A DNA stretch of 64,000 nucleotides. Origin: Vampirovibrionales bacterium (lineage in GTDB: Bacteria > Cyanobacteriota > Vampirovibrionia > Vampirovibrionales > Vampirovibrionaceae). Made by a program: the position numbers and the translations under genes. The stretch covers positions 248,001 to 312,000 of the forward strand of contig JAJCZA010000005.1 of NCBI GenBank assembly GCA_029262635.1, in the 5' to 3' direction. Of this stretch, positions 33,638-42,796 are shown piece after piece; position 1 is the first letter of the stretch, and each line of letters begins with the position of its first letter. The notes beneath the pieces were generated by a model that worked only from the letters and a program-made list of their open reading frames with translations, was not told the origin of the DNA and did no database searches.

Positions 33638-34669
33638 TTACATCCGTTCGTCCATTGCCATAACGCCCTTGTTAGCCTTTTGAATAGATCTTCTTACCCG
33701 GCGAAGCTTAGGTAGCCCTTCTTCTTTTGATGGTATTCGATCCATCTGATGGACCCAACCGTTCCACTTCTCAACGCCCAACAGCCATTGACCAGACCTT
33801 TGAACCGGATTCCATGCCTGAACTTTTTTCTGATCACGAATCAGGCGATTGCCCGCCTGAACAATACGCTCCCTCAACTCGGCCGAACCCTCATGACGAA
33901 AATGCGTTAAGCGCCGCTGAGCTTCGTCAAACACATCATCAAAATAGTTCAATACCGGTTGAACGGAAGCACCAAAAATCTTTCGATCCAAAATTTCCAC
34001 CGTCTTCAAACTACCTGCCTCCAGATGATAAAACACTCGACGATAGTCGCTACGAGAGACTTGGAACCGACCATGAAAATCAACTAGATTCGCCAGAGAG
34101 CGATCCAAAAAGCCCACAATGACCTCGGTCTTTTTCTGACTCCGAAGCGCATTATACTGGAGTTCCTCAATGGGTTTGCGTCGACCAAAAAAGTCAGAAA
34201 AGTTCTCCGCTCCATGCTGAAGGGCCTTGGCGATGTCAATATTATATTGGATGGTATCCCGCAGGCGAATAGGCTCTTCCACAATCACGTACGTGTTAGG
34301 CGCTTTCATCGAAGGCCCTAAATCTTTCACTTTATCCGGCGGCATGAGTTCCAGGCTCTTTGACCCGACCAGCCCGGTAAACTTAATAGTCGCTGTCGTT
34401 CCCTCCGGAATTTGAATCGCATCCCGGGTCATCTGGATTTTAACGTTCACATGCTCGTCTTCAATCGCAACGTCATCCACATATCCCACGTCCACGCCCA
34501 TCAGCCGAACATTCGTTCCCCGAATAATCTCATTGGCATCGTGAAACTGAAGCGTAATCACCTGACGCTGACGGTTGGGCAAGGTGAATAAAAAATGAGA
34601 CCCGCCCCAAAAGACTCCGACCAACACCAGCCAGAGAATCAAATCCGAAAAGAGGGGGCGCCATTTCAT
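33638..34669 (-). CDS. MlaD/MCE-family lipid-transport protein
   Basis: A 343-residue protein with one N-terminal membrane anchor (LILWLVLVGVFWGGSHFLF) and an MCE domain at about 35-110 (ANEIIRGTNVRLMGVDVGYVDDV, TTATIKFTGLVGSKSLEL). MCE proteins form hexameric periplasmic rings that carry phospholipids between membranes, in complexes with an ABC ATPase and permease. Those partners are not adjacent here. The C-terminal 200 residues are helical and unlike MlaD, perhaps a needle-forming extension. It is a single gene facing mrnC. Confidence 0.85.
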   Translation of the reverse strand: MKWRPLFSDLILWLVLVGVFWGGSHFLFTLPNRQRQVITLQFHDANEIIRGTNVRLMGVDVGYVDDVAIEDEHVNVKIQMTRDAIQIPEGTTATIKFTGLVGSKSLELMPPDKVKDLGPSMKAPNTYVIVEEPIRLRDTIQYNIDIAKALQHGAENFSDFFGRRKPIEELQYNALRSQKKTEVIVGFLDRSLANLVDFHGRFQVSRSDYRRVFYHLEAGSLKTVEILDRKIFGASVQPVLNYFDDVFDEAQRRLTHFRHEGSAELRERIVQAGNRLIRDQKKVQAWNPVQRSGQWLLGVEKWNGWVHQMDRIPSKEEGLPKLRRVRRSIQKANKGVMAMDERM

Positions 34670-34797
34670 CGAAAAAACTCACTTTCTTTAAGGCTTATAC
34701 TTTCTGTTAAACTACTTTCCAGTCAGACTTCATCGTAAACATGGATTGATTCCCCTTTATTCTAACCTGTTCTACAAGCTTTTGGTTTTGATTCCTC

Positions 34798-35520
34798 ATG
34801 CCATCTTCCCAACCTTCATCTCAACCCCCCTCAACGCCCTCCGAAGTACCATGGAGCCGATACGACGTAGGTACCGCACTTCTCTTGGCCTATTTTGTCG
34901 TTCCATTAGTCACCCTTCAGCTCCAGCATCATGGTTTTTTTAAGTTCACCGCCAGCCACAGTATCCTGTTTCATCAAACGTTGAGCCTTCTCACCTGGTT
35001 CGTTATTTTGTGGCAAATTCGAAAGAAATACACCTGTGATGTACCCAGCTTGATTGGGCTTCGCCTGAGTCAGCCATGGTTCGACACCTTAAGCCAATAC
35101 ATTAAATACAGCACCCTTGGCATCATAGCTACGCTGGCCCTCATCCTGACTTTGTCTATCCTACAACCAACCCTTGGCCCTTTACCCTCACCTTACAAAG
35201 ATCTTTCGACCAACGAGTTAAAAACCATAGCATTGCTTGCCCTATGCTTGGCGCCTGTTCTAGAAGAAGTCGTCTTTCGTGGTTTTGTTCAAACCACCCT
35301 AATGAAATACCATCGCCCCTGGATCGCAGTTCTTCTGACCAGCTCTATTTTTACTCTATTACATTCGCTTTATCTAGATACTCCCATCGCTATGGTTTCC
35401 ACCTTCTTTCTCAGCAACCTGCTAGGCTATGTTCGCTTTAGAAGCAACACCCTGTACCCCGGCATAACAGTTCATTTATTCAATAATACCCTCGCCACCC
35501 TGGCTCTGAAGCTCTGGTAA
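34798..35520 (+). CDS. CPBP-family intramembrane metalloprotease
   Basis: A 240-residue polytopic membrane protein of the CPBP (Abi/CaaX protease) family. The three motifs are present in order: EEVVFRG near residue 156, FTLLH and HLFNN near the C-terminus, giving the Glu/His catalytic and metal-binding set. Bacterial members process or protect against small peptides or act in membrane regulation; the substrate here is unknown. The short N-terminus is Ser/Pro/Gln-rich. Confidence 0.88.
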   Translation: MPSSQPSSQPPSTPSEVPWSRYDVGTALLLAYFVVPLVTLQLQHHGFFKFTASHSILFHQTLSLLTWFVILWQIRKKYTCDVPSLIGLRLSQPWFDTLSQYIKYSTLGIIATLALILTLSILQPTLGPLPSPYKDLSTNELKTIALLALCLAPVLEEVVFRGFVQTTLMKYHRPWIAVLLTSSIFTLLHSLYLDTPIAMVSTFFLSNLLGYVRFRSNTLYPGITVHLFNNTLATLALKLW

Positions 35521-35559
35521 GGAAAATTGTCCTTTTATTTAACGCTTTCTCTAAATCCT

Positions 35560-36027
35560 CTAAATTTTCTCAGCTAAGAAATTAAGCGCCATCGAATACC
35601 CTTGCGCACCCAAGCCACAGAGAACGCCTGTCACATGAGAACTCACATAGGAGTGGTGACGAAACACCTCACGAGCGTAAATATTTGACAGGTGAACCTC
35701 CACGGAGGGATGCGGGTAGACCGCCATCGCGTCACCCAAGGCAACACTGGTATGCGTTAGTCCAGCCGGATTAATAATCAGCCCTTCCGTATCCTGAATA
35801 GACTGTTGAATCGCGTCAATCAGCTCGCCCTCATGGTTTGATTGGAAAAAAGCAACCGTGAGTCCCAACGTCTCACCCCGCATGGTCAAAAGATGATTCA
35901 CCTCATCCAACGTCTGATAACCATATGTTTCTGGCTCCCGCTGACCTAACAGATTCAGATTGGGCCCGTGAATGATGCGAATAAAAGGTTTTGGCGTCTT
36001 GTTTTGGGATTTAGCCGATACAACCAT
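35560..36027 (-). CDS. aroQ: Type II 3-dehydroquinate dehydratase
   Basis: Third step of the shikimate pathway: 3-dehydroquinate to 3-dehydroshikimate. The 155-residue product has IIHGPNLNLLGQREPETYG (with the lid Arg and catalytic Tyr), FFQSNHEGELIDAI, INPAGLTHTSVAL and VEVHLSNIYARE with the catalytic His. It lies 28 bases after prfB and is probably co-transcribed with it. Confidence 0.96.
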   Translation of the reverse strand: MVVSAKSQNKTPKPFIRIIHGPNLNLLGQREPETYGYQTLDEVNHLLTMRGETLGLTVAFFQSNHEGELIDAIQQSIQDTEGLIINPAGLTHTSVALGDAMAVYPHPSVEVHLSNIYAREVFRHHSYVSSHVTGVLCGLGAQGYSMALNFLAEKI

Positions 36028-36055
36028 ATGATCAGGCGCCCCTTTCTCTGTTTGT

Positions 36056-37196
36056 TTAAACGTTTTTCAGGGTCAACTGGGCTTGCTGATCCTGCCGTAA
36101 CTTGGTTTCAATAAATGGCTCCAATGCGCCATCCATCACCCCCTGCACGTCCGAAGTTTCATATCCGGTCCGGTGGTCTTTCACCATGGAGTACGGGTGA
36201 AATACGTAAGACCGGATCTGGCTTCCAAAATCAATACCCATAGACTCGCCTTTTAGTTCGGCCATTTTCGCTTCGTGTTCGGCAATTTTTCGGGCCAACA
36301 GTTTGGATTTTAAAAGTTCCATGGCGATTTCCTTGTTCTGCATCTGGCTTCGGCCTTGCGCCACCCGAATCGCAATATTCAACGGTTTATATAACAGCCG
36401 GACCGCTGTTTCCACTTTATTGACGTTCTGGCCTCCTGGCCCTCCACTGCGCATGGTCTCCCATTCCAAATCTTCCGGACTAATTTCAACATCTTCAGAT
36501 GAAATACCGCTCACTACTGGACTAACCTCTAATGAGGCAAAGCTGGTCTGCCGTTTTCCTGAAGAGTTAAAGGGCGACAAGCGCACCAGACGATGCACCC
36601 CTCGCTCCATACGAGCATAGCCATAAGCATGTTTCCCCATTAACTTAGCCACCGCGCTTTTGATTCCCGCTTCTTCGCCTTCGGACATATCCAACACATC
36701 CGTTTTGTAGCCCTTGGATTCTGCCCAACGCAAGTACATTCGCAAAAGCATCTGCGCCCAGTCCTGTGCGTCAGTCCCTCCCGCACCGGCATTAATTGTC
36801 AAAATGGCGTCGGATTCGTCATATTCACCACTTAACAAGCTTTGCAGTTCCCAGGAGTCCAACTCTTTTTCCAGTTGGGTCAGTTCGGGTTCTACTTCCG
36901 CCACAATAGACGCTTCCTCCGACACATCGTCCGATTCTTCGCCCATTTCAATCAACACGTACAGATCACTGCACCGAGACGCCCAACCCTTAACCATGGC
37001 CACATTCGCCTTAAGATCATTGAGTGCTTGCATGACCGTTTGGGCCCGTTGCTGATCACTCCAAAATTCCGGGATGCCCGATTGTTCCTCTAAAGAAACG
37101 ATTTGCTGATGTTGTTCTGGCGTGTCAAAGAAACCCCCTCGCCCCTTCAAGTCGAGGAGCCAAAGCGTCTAAACGTTTTTTCAGGTCAATCAGCAT
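36056..37196 (-). CDS. prfB: Peptide chain release factor 2, made by programmed +1 frameshift
   Basis: RF2 reads UGA and UAA stop codons and triggers peptide release. The zero frame starts at ATG 37196 (GGTGG 7 bases upstream) and encodes [23 protein letters not shown] before an in-frame UGA. A +1 shift there continues into a 356-codon frame ([10 protein letters not shown] onward) for about 379 residues in total. The decoding tripeptide is SPF ([12 protein letters not shown]) and the catalytic motif is GGQ ([11 protein letters not shown]). The frameshift is autoregulatory: low RF2 slows termination at UGA and favours the shift. aroQ follows. Confidence 0.96.
37124..37139 (-). promoter_or_regulatory. 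prfB programmed frameshift site
   Basis: Read on the minus strand: AGGGGG TTT CTT TGA C. It has the internal Shine-Dalgarno AGGGGG, three bases, the slippery CTT, the UGA stop and the weak-context C that define the prfB recoding signal in most bacteria. UGA is codon 24 from the ATG at 37196, and the shifted frame resumes with GAC at 37126. Confidence 0.97.
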
Positions 37197-37285
37197 AAAA
37201 CAACCACCTTTAGTCAAGCGTCACCCCGGCAAGGGTGCCCTCCATTGTACCGTGTTTTGGAATTTCAGCCAAATATGGGACGACA

Positions 37286-37313
37286 TTGCATTTTATAAAA
37301 ACTACAATACAAT
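37286..37313 (+). promoter_or_regulatory. Promoter candidate for the 84-aa gene
   Basis: TTGCAT (37286-37291) and TACAAT (37308-37313) are 16 bases apart, 72 bases before the ATG at 37385. An overlapping TACAAT starts at 37303. Confidence 0.5.
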
Positions 37314-37384
37314 CAGAAGACCTTAATCCCTCGACTTTAAACCACCCCATTGCATTACTGAGAATGAGAAGAGATATTTTTTAA

Positions 37385-37639
37385 ATGAGCCTATTTCTAC
37401 AAAAACTATTTAACCCCCAGACCCAAGCTCCTCAACAGCTCCCGGCAATGGTTCCCGTTGATGGGTTTCAGCCGCCGAAAACGCCAACCTATAACCCCTT
37501 TATGGTTGCACTAAACCGGGACTCAGAAGGATTTACCAAAGAGTACGGCGTTAACCGTCCTTTGGGCAAACCCATGTTTCTTGGCTATAAAGGTGATAAA
37601 GCCCTTTACGGCGGTTCCCGTCTGTTTATTCTGTACTAA
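37385..37639 (+). CDS. Hypothetical small protein, 84 aa
   Basis: Not recognised. The product is Pro/Gln-rich in its first half (NPQTQAPQQLPAMVP) and ends in an aromatic, glycine-containing stretch (MFLGYKGDKALYGGSRLFI). No signal peptide. A promoter lies upstream; the Shine-Dalgarno is weak. Its 3' end overlaps the 3' end of the convergent WYL gene by 14 bases. Confidence 0.5.
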   Translation: MSLFLQKLFNPQTQAPQQLPAMVPVDGFQPPKTPTYNPFMVALNRDSEGFTKEYGVNRPLGKPMFLGYKGDKALYGGSRLFILY

Positions 37640-38630
37640 CTTTATCCTCTCTGCCGACACCAACAGAGGCTTCCGAGACATAGACCGACAGCAAAGCATC
37701 GACCCGTTCAGTCATTTCCTCTCGAGCATAAGCCGGAGAAAGAACCTCGCAAGAGTGGCCGTAACGAAGCAAGCGTAGTAGCAGTGAAGGGTAGTCGTCG
37801 GTTCGCGCCTTAATCGCCCGTCGCCCATCTTCTCTTGCCACCTCTGTTTCCTGGGGGAATAACCGGTAGGTTTTAGCCAGTCGCCCGGTTAACGCAAAAA
37901 CAACGTTCACCATCTTTGGTTTGTGCTGTACTTTAAACGGAAGCTGGCGTACCAAACGAATAGAGTCCAAACGAAGAGTAACTCGCTTTAAATTCTGGCG
38001 ATCCAGTCCGATTAAATACAGTTTTTTCCCGTCCTGAGTCACTCGAGTCGGCTCAACCTGGAGGGTCACCCGTTCATCAGGTGTAATCTGGTAATCCAAT
38101 TCCAATACTTGCGCGTCCTTACACAGCTCCCGGTATCGCGTCAGCAACTCCCGACTCTCCCGGTATTTGCCCTCGATTAACATGGACGAATCGCCAAACA
38201 GCTGTTGAACCCGCTCCTCATCCAAAACCGTCCAGGCCACTTTCTGAAGAATTTGATAATAGCGAATATGCAAGTCTTCATCTGAAAAGGAGGCGAGTAA
38301 AGTTAACAACCTGTTGGCCGCTTCCAACTCTTCAGAGGAGAAATCAACTGGAAACGGATTTTTTAACAACTTATATTGAAAATGAGTCTGGCTATTCGCC
38401 CGAGGAATCTGACACCCGGCTTGTCGGAGCGTATTGATATATTTGGTAATGGTTTCACTATTGTAGGCCCGATTAATCAACGGGTTTTCAAGTAGTTTCA
38501 CGTTCAACCCCGCCAACGATAACGTCCGGTTTTGAACCAGCAATAACAAAATATAGAGCACCCGATAGGCGGAAACACTGTAGTTCAGATTCTCTTGAGT
38601 AACACTTAACCGCTTTTTCATATTTTTCAT
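37626..38630 (-). CDS. WYL-domain transcriptional regulator (second of pair)
   Basis: A 334-residue protein. The N-terminal 90 residues look like a winged helix (AYRVLYILLLLVQNR, TITKYINTLRQAGCQI). The middle holds a WYL-like Sm-fold (VLELDYQITPDERVTLQVEPTRVTQDGKKLYLIGLD) and the C-terminus the usual WCX extension. WYL proteins bind DNA and sense ligands, often nucleotides or nucleic acid. Its start overlaps the stop of the upstream paralogue by four bases (ATGA), so both are made from one operon and may form a heterodimer. Confidence 0.8.
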   Translation of the reverse strand: MKNMKKRLSVTQENLNYSVSAYRVLYILLLLVQNRTLSLAGLNVKLLENPLINRAYNSETITKYINTLRQAGCQIPRANSQTHFQYKLLKNPFPVDFSSEELEAANRLLTLLASFSDEDLHIRYYQILQKVAWTVLDEERVQQLFGDSSMLIEGKYRESRELLTRYRELCKDAQVLELDYQITPDERVTLQVEPTRVTQDGKKLYLIGLDRQNLKRVTLRLDSIRLVRQLPFKVQHKPKMVNVVFALTGRLAKTYRLFPQETEVAREDGRRAIKARTDDYPSLLLRLLRYGHSCEVLSPAYAREEMTERVDALLSVYVSEASVGVGREDKVSTE

Positions 38631-39622
38631 GACACGGGACTCTGTTCTTCATAATGACGTTTCATTGCCACCAGTGTCTCCAACACATCTGCCCGAAATT
38701 CGTCGGGAGCCATGATTTCAAACGCCCTTCCCATTTCGAATAGTTTTTGTTTTAACAGGAACCAGTCCCGGGTCTGAATGGTTACAGACATATAAGGCCG
38801 TTGCCCAGGCTCCTCCACGTAATGATACTGCTCGTCAAACCCCAACGGCACATAGGTCAATGGAATAACTTCGTATAAGCGTAGTTCAACCTGAAAAACC
38901 CCGTCCTGTATTTTCATTAATTGTTCGTGAATCAATTCAGGACCATCCGCAACTTCAAACGTCTGGATCCGATCCACTCGTAGCAAAACCGACTGTTCAT
39001 AGCCCAATCGACTCCCTTTTAAGAAGAGAACGCCTCGCTGGTAACAAATCAATTCCGGCAGAAAATAAAAAGATTCCTTTCCTTTCATCAAGGAATCATA
39101 CGTTATAAAAAGTAGTTTCCGCTGCCCAATCACTTGTTCCAGTTCTTGAATCAAAACCCGGCAACCTTCATAGTCAACGCTCCGTGTTTCCTTGAACAAA
39201 TCAAAAACGGCGGTGTCTCTCTGTTCCAAAGTGGATAACTGAAGGGTTTTTTTGAAAAACTGATCCAAATACAAAACCTGGTCATAGGTCATGTGCCATT
39301 CAGCCAGCTGTTTAATTTCAGCCAAAACTTCAATATCCTCAAGTTCCAGCGGGGCGCCAAAAGGTTGGTACAACAACTCGTAACGGTAACCATTGGAAGC
39401 CATCGGGCGAGAAATCTCACACCCTAATATTTTTAGCGTGTTTAAATAAAGCCATAGCGAATCTTCAGACAGTGTTTTCCCAATCAGCGGATCGTCCATA
39501 AACCGCTGGTTAAAGTCATTAATGCTCATCGGTGACACACAAAGCCACTGGAGCATTCGGAAGACTCGATATGCCGTTGTGTTTAGTACTGAGGCTTTTA
39601 CCAAAGGTTTATACTCTTTCAA
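38627..39622 (-). CDS. WYL-domain transcriptional regulator (first of pair)
   Basis: A 331-residue protein with the same layout as the following gene: winged-helix N-terminus (AYRVFRMLQWLCVSP, WLYLNTLKILGCEI), WYL-like core (LLFITYDSLMKGKESFYFLPELI, GVLFLKGSRLG) and a C-terminal extension. Sequence similarity between the two is clear in the first 100 residues, so they probably arose by duplication. The promoter region contains the dyad at 39717-39752. Confidence 0.8.
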   Translation of the reverse strand: MKEYKPLVKASVLNTTAYRVFRMLQWLCVSPMSINDFNQRFMDDPLIGKTLSEDSLWLYLNTLKILGCEISRPMASNGYRYELLYQPFGAPLELEDIEVLAEIKQLAEWHMTYDQVLYLDQFFKKTLQLSTLEQRDTAVFDLFKETRSVDYEGCRVLIQELEQVIGQRKLLFITYDSLMKGKESFYFLPELICYQRGVLFLKGSRLGYEQSVLLRVDRIQTFEVADGPELIHEQLMKIQDGVFQVELRLYEVIPLTYVPLGFDEQYHYVEEPGQRPYMSVTIQTRDWFLLKQKLFEMGRAFEIMAPDEFRADVLETLVAMKRHYEEQSPVS

Positions 39623-39716
39623 TACTGACTATTTCAACAACTCTACCCCTATTTAAATACTTATAAGTTCAAGTCAACCCGTAGCCTAAGTATAGATTAA
39701 CCAGAATATTTCTCTC

Positions 39717-39752
39717 TGTATAGGGTAAAATATTCGGTTTTAACCCTATACA
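39717..39752. promoter_or_regulatory. Operator-like inverted repeat between the WYL pair and the kinase gene
   Basis: TGTATAGGGT (39717-39726) and ACCCTATACA (39743-39752) are a perfect 10-bp inverted repeat with a 16-base AT-rich spacer; pairing extends inward (AAAA with TTTT) if one base is skipped. It lies 95 bases upstream of the WYL gene and 150 before the plus-strand kinase gene, a good place for autoregulation. On RNA it would also form a hairpin. Confidence 0.65.
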
Positions 39753-39901
39753 AGAGTGAAATAAAGTATACTAATACATTACCGATCTGTCTATATCCAA
39801 TGGCTCTCATCTCATTCAATATCAGAAACGTCGCCCTATAAATGGTTACTTTTTACCTTCCATTTGGTTAATCTTTCATAAAAGGCTAATATAAAAGGGC
39901 C

Positions 39902-40744
39902 ATGCAAGAAAAACTGGTTGCTGAAATCCAACAAATACTCCATAAAGACAGCCAGCAGGAAGTTCCTGTGGTTCAATCCATGTCGCTATTCTTCTGGCAA
40001 GCGCTTTCCCAATGGCTTTCTTCCCTCGCCAGACCCGCCAATCAGCCTCCGTCAAAATCTTTTACCATCGCTCTCGCAGGTGCTTCCGGTAGTGGCAAGT
40101 CTTATATCCGTGAAGAACTGGAATCCTCTCTCCTGTCTATCTCAAAGATTGCTTCCTTTACCCAGGACAATTACTACCGGGATTTTAAGGCCGATTTTCC
40201 ACACCTCTCGCTCACCCGATTTTACGATGAGATCGATTTTGATGACCCCACCCATATCCGGTTTGATAAACTGGCTGACGATCTGCAACGCGTTAAAAAA
40301 GCCAACTACGGGGACATATTAAAACTTCCCAAGCTCTGTTATGGAACCCCTCAAGCCAAACCCACTATTATCCCTGAAGGCCAGTCCATTCAAGTAGCCT
40401 CTTTTATTATCACGGAAGGCATTTTTGCCTTTTATGACCTTTCACTGACCCATTTATACGATTTAAAGATTTTTGTGGATATTGATGAGAATAAGCGACG
40501 AGAACGATGGCTCGCCAGAAACATTCGGGACAACCGGGGTACAACCGATAACATGTGGCAAACAACCGTTCATTGCTTGAAAAACCACATCCTACCCAGC
40601 CGGGAAGTGGCCGATTTGGTCATTAACAACAACGTTCCCCAAACTAGAATCAAAGACTTCATCCAGGAAACCACCTTACGCCTAGCTCATATCGTTCACC
40701 AACACCGGCAAGACGCCGCTCTAACAAACCCTCCATTCTCTTGA
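39902..40744 (+). CDS. Uridine kinase-like P-loop protein
   Basis: A 280-residue member of the uridine kinase/phosphoribulokinase group. The Walker A motif is GASGSGKS near residue 61, after an N-terminal extension of about 50 residues. TQDNYYRDFKADFP (the DxYY substrate region), FDDPTHIRFDKLADDL and IITEGIFAFYD follow, then ERWLARNIRDNRGTT resembling the kinase lid. True uridine kinases are nearer 210 residues, so substrate preference is uncertain. The Shine-Dalgarno is poor. Confidence 0.75.
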   Translation: MQEKLVAEIQQILHKDSQQEVPVVQSMSLFFWQALSQWLSSLARPANQPPSKSFTIALAGASGSGKSYIREELESSLLSISKIASFTQDNYYRDFKADFPHLSLTRFYDEIDFDDPTHIRFDKLADDLQRVKKANYGDILKLPKLCYGTPQAKPTIIPEGQSIQVASFIITEGIFAFYDLSLTHLYDLKIFVDIDENKRRERWLARNIRDNRGTTDNMWQTTVHCLKNHILPSREVADLVINNNVPQTRIKDFIQETTLRLAHIVHQHRQDAALTNPPFS

Positions 40745-40748
40745 GAGC

Positions 40749-41351
40749 CTACCCACTCTGGCCATTGTATTGATTCATCCCATTCTCCACTCCTTCGGCC
40801 AGAATTACCTCCACCGCTTCGGCGACCGTGTCCAATACGGTATCAAATTGTTTACGTTCGTCTGGCGTAAACCGTTCCAAAACATGATGAGTTAATCCCT
40901 TTTGCCCTTCTGGCAACCCAATTCCTATACGCAACCGAGGGAAGTCCTGACACCCGCCCAAGTGTTGAATAATGGATTTCATTCCATTCTGCCCCCCTGC
41001 ACTCCCGTTAGAACGAATGCGGAGTTTCCCCAACGGCAAAGCCACATCATCATAAATCACCAAAATCCGCTTTGGTTCAATTTGATAATAATGACACAGC
41101 TTAGAAACCGCTTCACCCGAAAGGTTCATGTATGTTGTGGGTTGTGCCAACACGATAGAAACCGTTGTTGAATCGGGAAGGAGAACACTCCCGGTTCCTA
41201 CCATGGCATTGAACTTCGTTTGAGGCTTCCCAGCTAGGTTCCATCGTTTTGAAAGCAATTCTACTGCCATAAACCCGGCGTTGTGTCGGGTGTTTTCATA
41301 CGCTTTCCCCGGGTTACCCAACCCAACAATTAACCAGCGCGTTCTTGGCAT
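40749..41351 (-). CDS. pth: Peptidyl-tRNA hydrolase
   Basis: Cleaves peptidyl-tRNA that falls off ribosomes. The 200-residue product has LIVGLGNPGKAYENTRHNAGF (catalytic Asn and His), AQPTTYMNLSGEAV, VIYDDVALPLGKLRIR (catalytic Asp) and GSAGGQNGMKSIIQHLG. In most homologues the last motif reads GGHNG; here the His is Gln, a change close to the substrate site. The start is ATG 41351. Convergent with the kinase gene, four bases between stops. Confidence 0.94.
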   Translation of the reverse strand: MPRTRWLIVGLGNPGKAYENTRHNAGFMAVELLSKRWNLAGKPQTKFNAMVGTGSVLLPDSTTVSIVLAQPTTYMNLSGEAVSKLCHYYQIEPKRILVIYDDVALPLGKLRIRSNGSAGGQNGMKSIIQHLGGCQDFPRLRIGIGLPEGQKGLTHHVLERFTPDERKQFDTVLDTVAEAVEVILAEGVENGMNQYNGQSG

Positions 41352-41524
41352 GACCCGAATATCCTTTTATATCTTTTAGCAATCCATTAATAAAATTTGT
41401 TACAAACAGCATACTGGAAACGCATAAAATTCTTAACACTTGTTTTTATACCTTTAGGTAATATTTTCTGTTTTTCATCTGTCTAATTTCCCCCCCTAAC
41501 TGAAGAAAGAGGAGTATTTGGGAA

Positions 41525-42715
41525 GTGCTTAAGTTCGTCCGACCGGGATTAAGCCTGCTTGCTTGTCTATTTCTCGTCCGTGCCATTTTATCGGCAGACG
41601 AAACAACCGTCAATCAAAGCTGGTTACCCATCCACATTTTCTACGCCATCACCGATATGATGATTATCCCTGAAGCCCTGTTCTATAAATTGATCCGAAT
41701 CCCCTTCACAGCGCTGCCTCCTCACTTAACCGATCTCTCCATCGGAGGCACCCTTGAACTATGTAGCGTACTCAACTTAATGATGATCACTTCCATACTG
41801 GGCATTATGGACGGTCTGGAAATCCTTCGAAAGAAAGCGGTTCGGGTTATTGAAAATATTGTCAGTATCATTGAGGAAGTGATTCAGCTGATTACCCATG
41901 TCCGCCAGCACCGTATGGAGAGCTTGGTGCTACGACAAGGGCAAGCTCTTAATATGACACCCACTCCTAGCCCACTCTATGGACAACCACACTCTCCCTT
42001 CGAACGCTTTTCGCAAAACCTGAACACCCAACCCATGCACCCATCCACCATGCCTTCTCCTCTGCCCATGGCCAACACCTACATTCCCAATGCTCAAGGA
42101 CAAATGCGAGAAGTCACCGTTTTATTCTGTGATATCCGAGGTTACACCGCCCTTGTCGAAAAATACTCTCCTCACCTAGTCGTCCAACAGCTAAATGAAT
42201 ATTTTTCGGCCATGACCCAGGTTATTTTCCAGCACCATGGTCGACTGGATAAGTATATGGGCGACGGCCTGATGGCTTACTTTGAAGCCACCGACGGCAC
42301 CTTGGCTTCCTCAGCAATTAATGGTGTCCTGGCGGCACTCGCGATGGAGAATGTCCTTAAACAGCTCAATCAACGTTGGCGAGAACAGGGACTCCCTGTG
42401 TTAGACATTGGTGTGGGAATTAATTCTGGCGTCGTGCTAGTGGGTAATATTGGCTCTCAAATGAAAATGGATTTCACCATCATCGGTGACAACGTGAATT
42501 TAGCGGCACGACTAGAGCCCATGAATAAAATTTTCAAAACCCGGATTATTATCAGCGAATCCACTTACCGATGTGTTAAAGGCAGAATCAAAACCCAGTG
42601 CCTAGGTAAAATGCCCATCCGGGGCAAGAAACACGACGTCAAAATTTATAACGTCATTTCATCCCAGCCATGCGCTTTGAAACCCGCAAAACCCTTTATA
42701 AAGCAGGTCGTTTAA
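41525..42715 (+). CDS. Membrane-bound class III adenylate cyclase
   Basis: A 396-residue protein with an N-terminal hydrophobic segment, a second one near residues 82-100, a coiled stretch, a Pro-rich linker and a C-terminal class III cyclase domain from about residue 195. Metal-binding Asp residues are in VLFCDIRGYTALV and YMGDGLMAYF; the purine-contacting Lys is in LDKYMGD and Asp in MDFTIIGDNVNLAARLE, where the transition-state Asn and Arg also lie. The Lys/Asp pair predicts ATP, so cyclic AMP, as product. The start is GTG with GGAG 10 bases upstream. Confidence 0.9.
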   Translation: MLKFVRPGLSLLACLFLVRAILSADETTVNQSWLPIHIFYAITDMMIIPEALFYKLIRIPFTALPPHLTDLSIGGTLELCSVLNLMMITSILGIMDGLEILRKKAVRVIENIVSIIEEVIQLITHVRQHRMESLVLRQGQALNMTPTPSPLYGQPHSPFERFSQNLNTQPMHPSTMPSPLPMANTYIPNAQGQMREVTVLFCDIRGYTALVEKYSPHLVVQQLNEYFSAMTQVIFQHHGRLDKYMGDGLMAYFEATDGTLASSAINGVLAALAMENVLKQLNQRWREQGLPVLDIGVGINSGVVLVGNIGSQMKMDFTIIGDNVNLAARLEPMNKIFKTRIIISESTYRCVKGRIKTQCLGKMPIRGKKHDVKIYNVISSQPCALKPAKPFIKQVV

Positions 42716-42796
42716 ATCGCCCGGCCGCCGATTAAAGTTTTGAACGAAGCCTCCGAATAAATATAAAGAGGTCGTTGAACGGAGCATCTAATTATT

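Noticed and set aside
33727-34122. 131-codon plus-strand frame within the MCE gene
   Set aside because: It is antisense to a clear MCE protein and has low-complexity content typical of shadow frames.
37626-39622. WYL pair as part of a phage-defence island
   Set aside because: All neighbours are housekeeping genes (prfB, aroQ, pth), and no nuclease, helicase or toxin genes are present.
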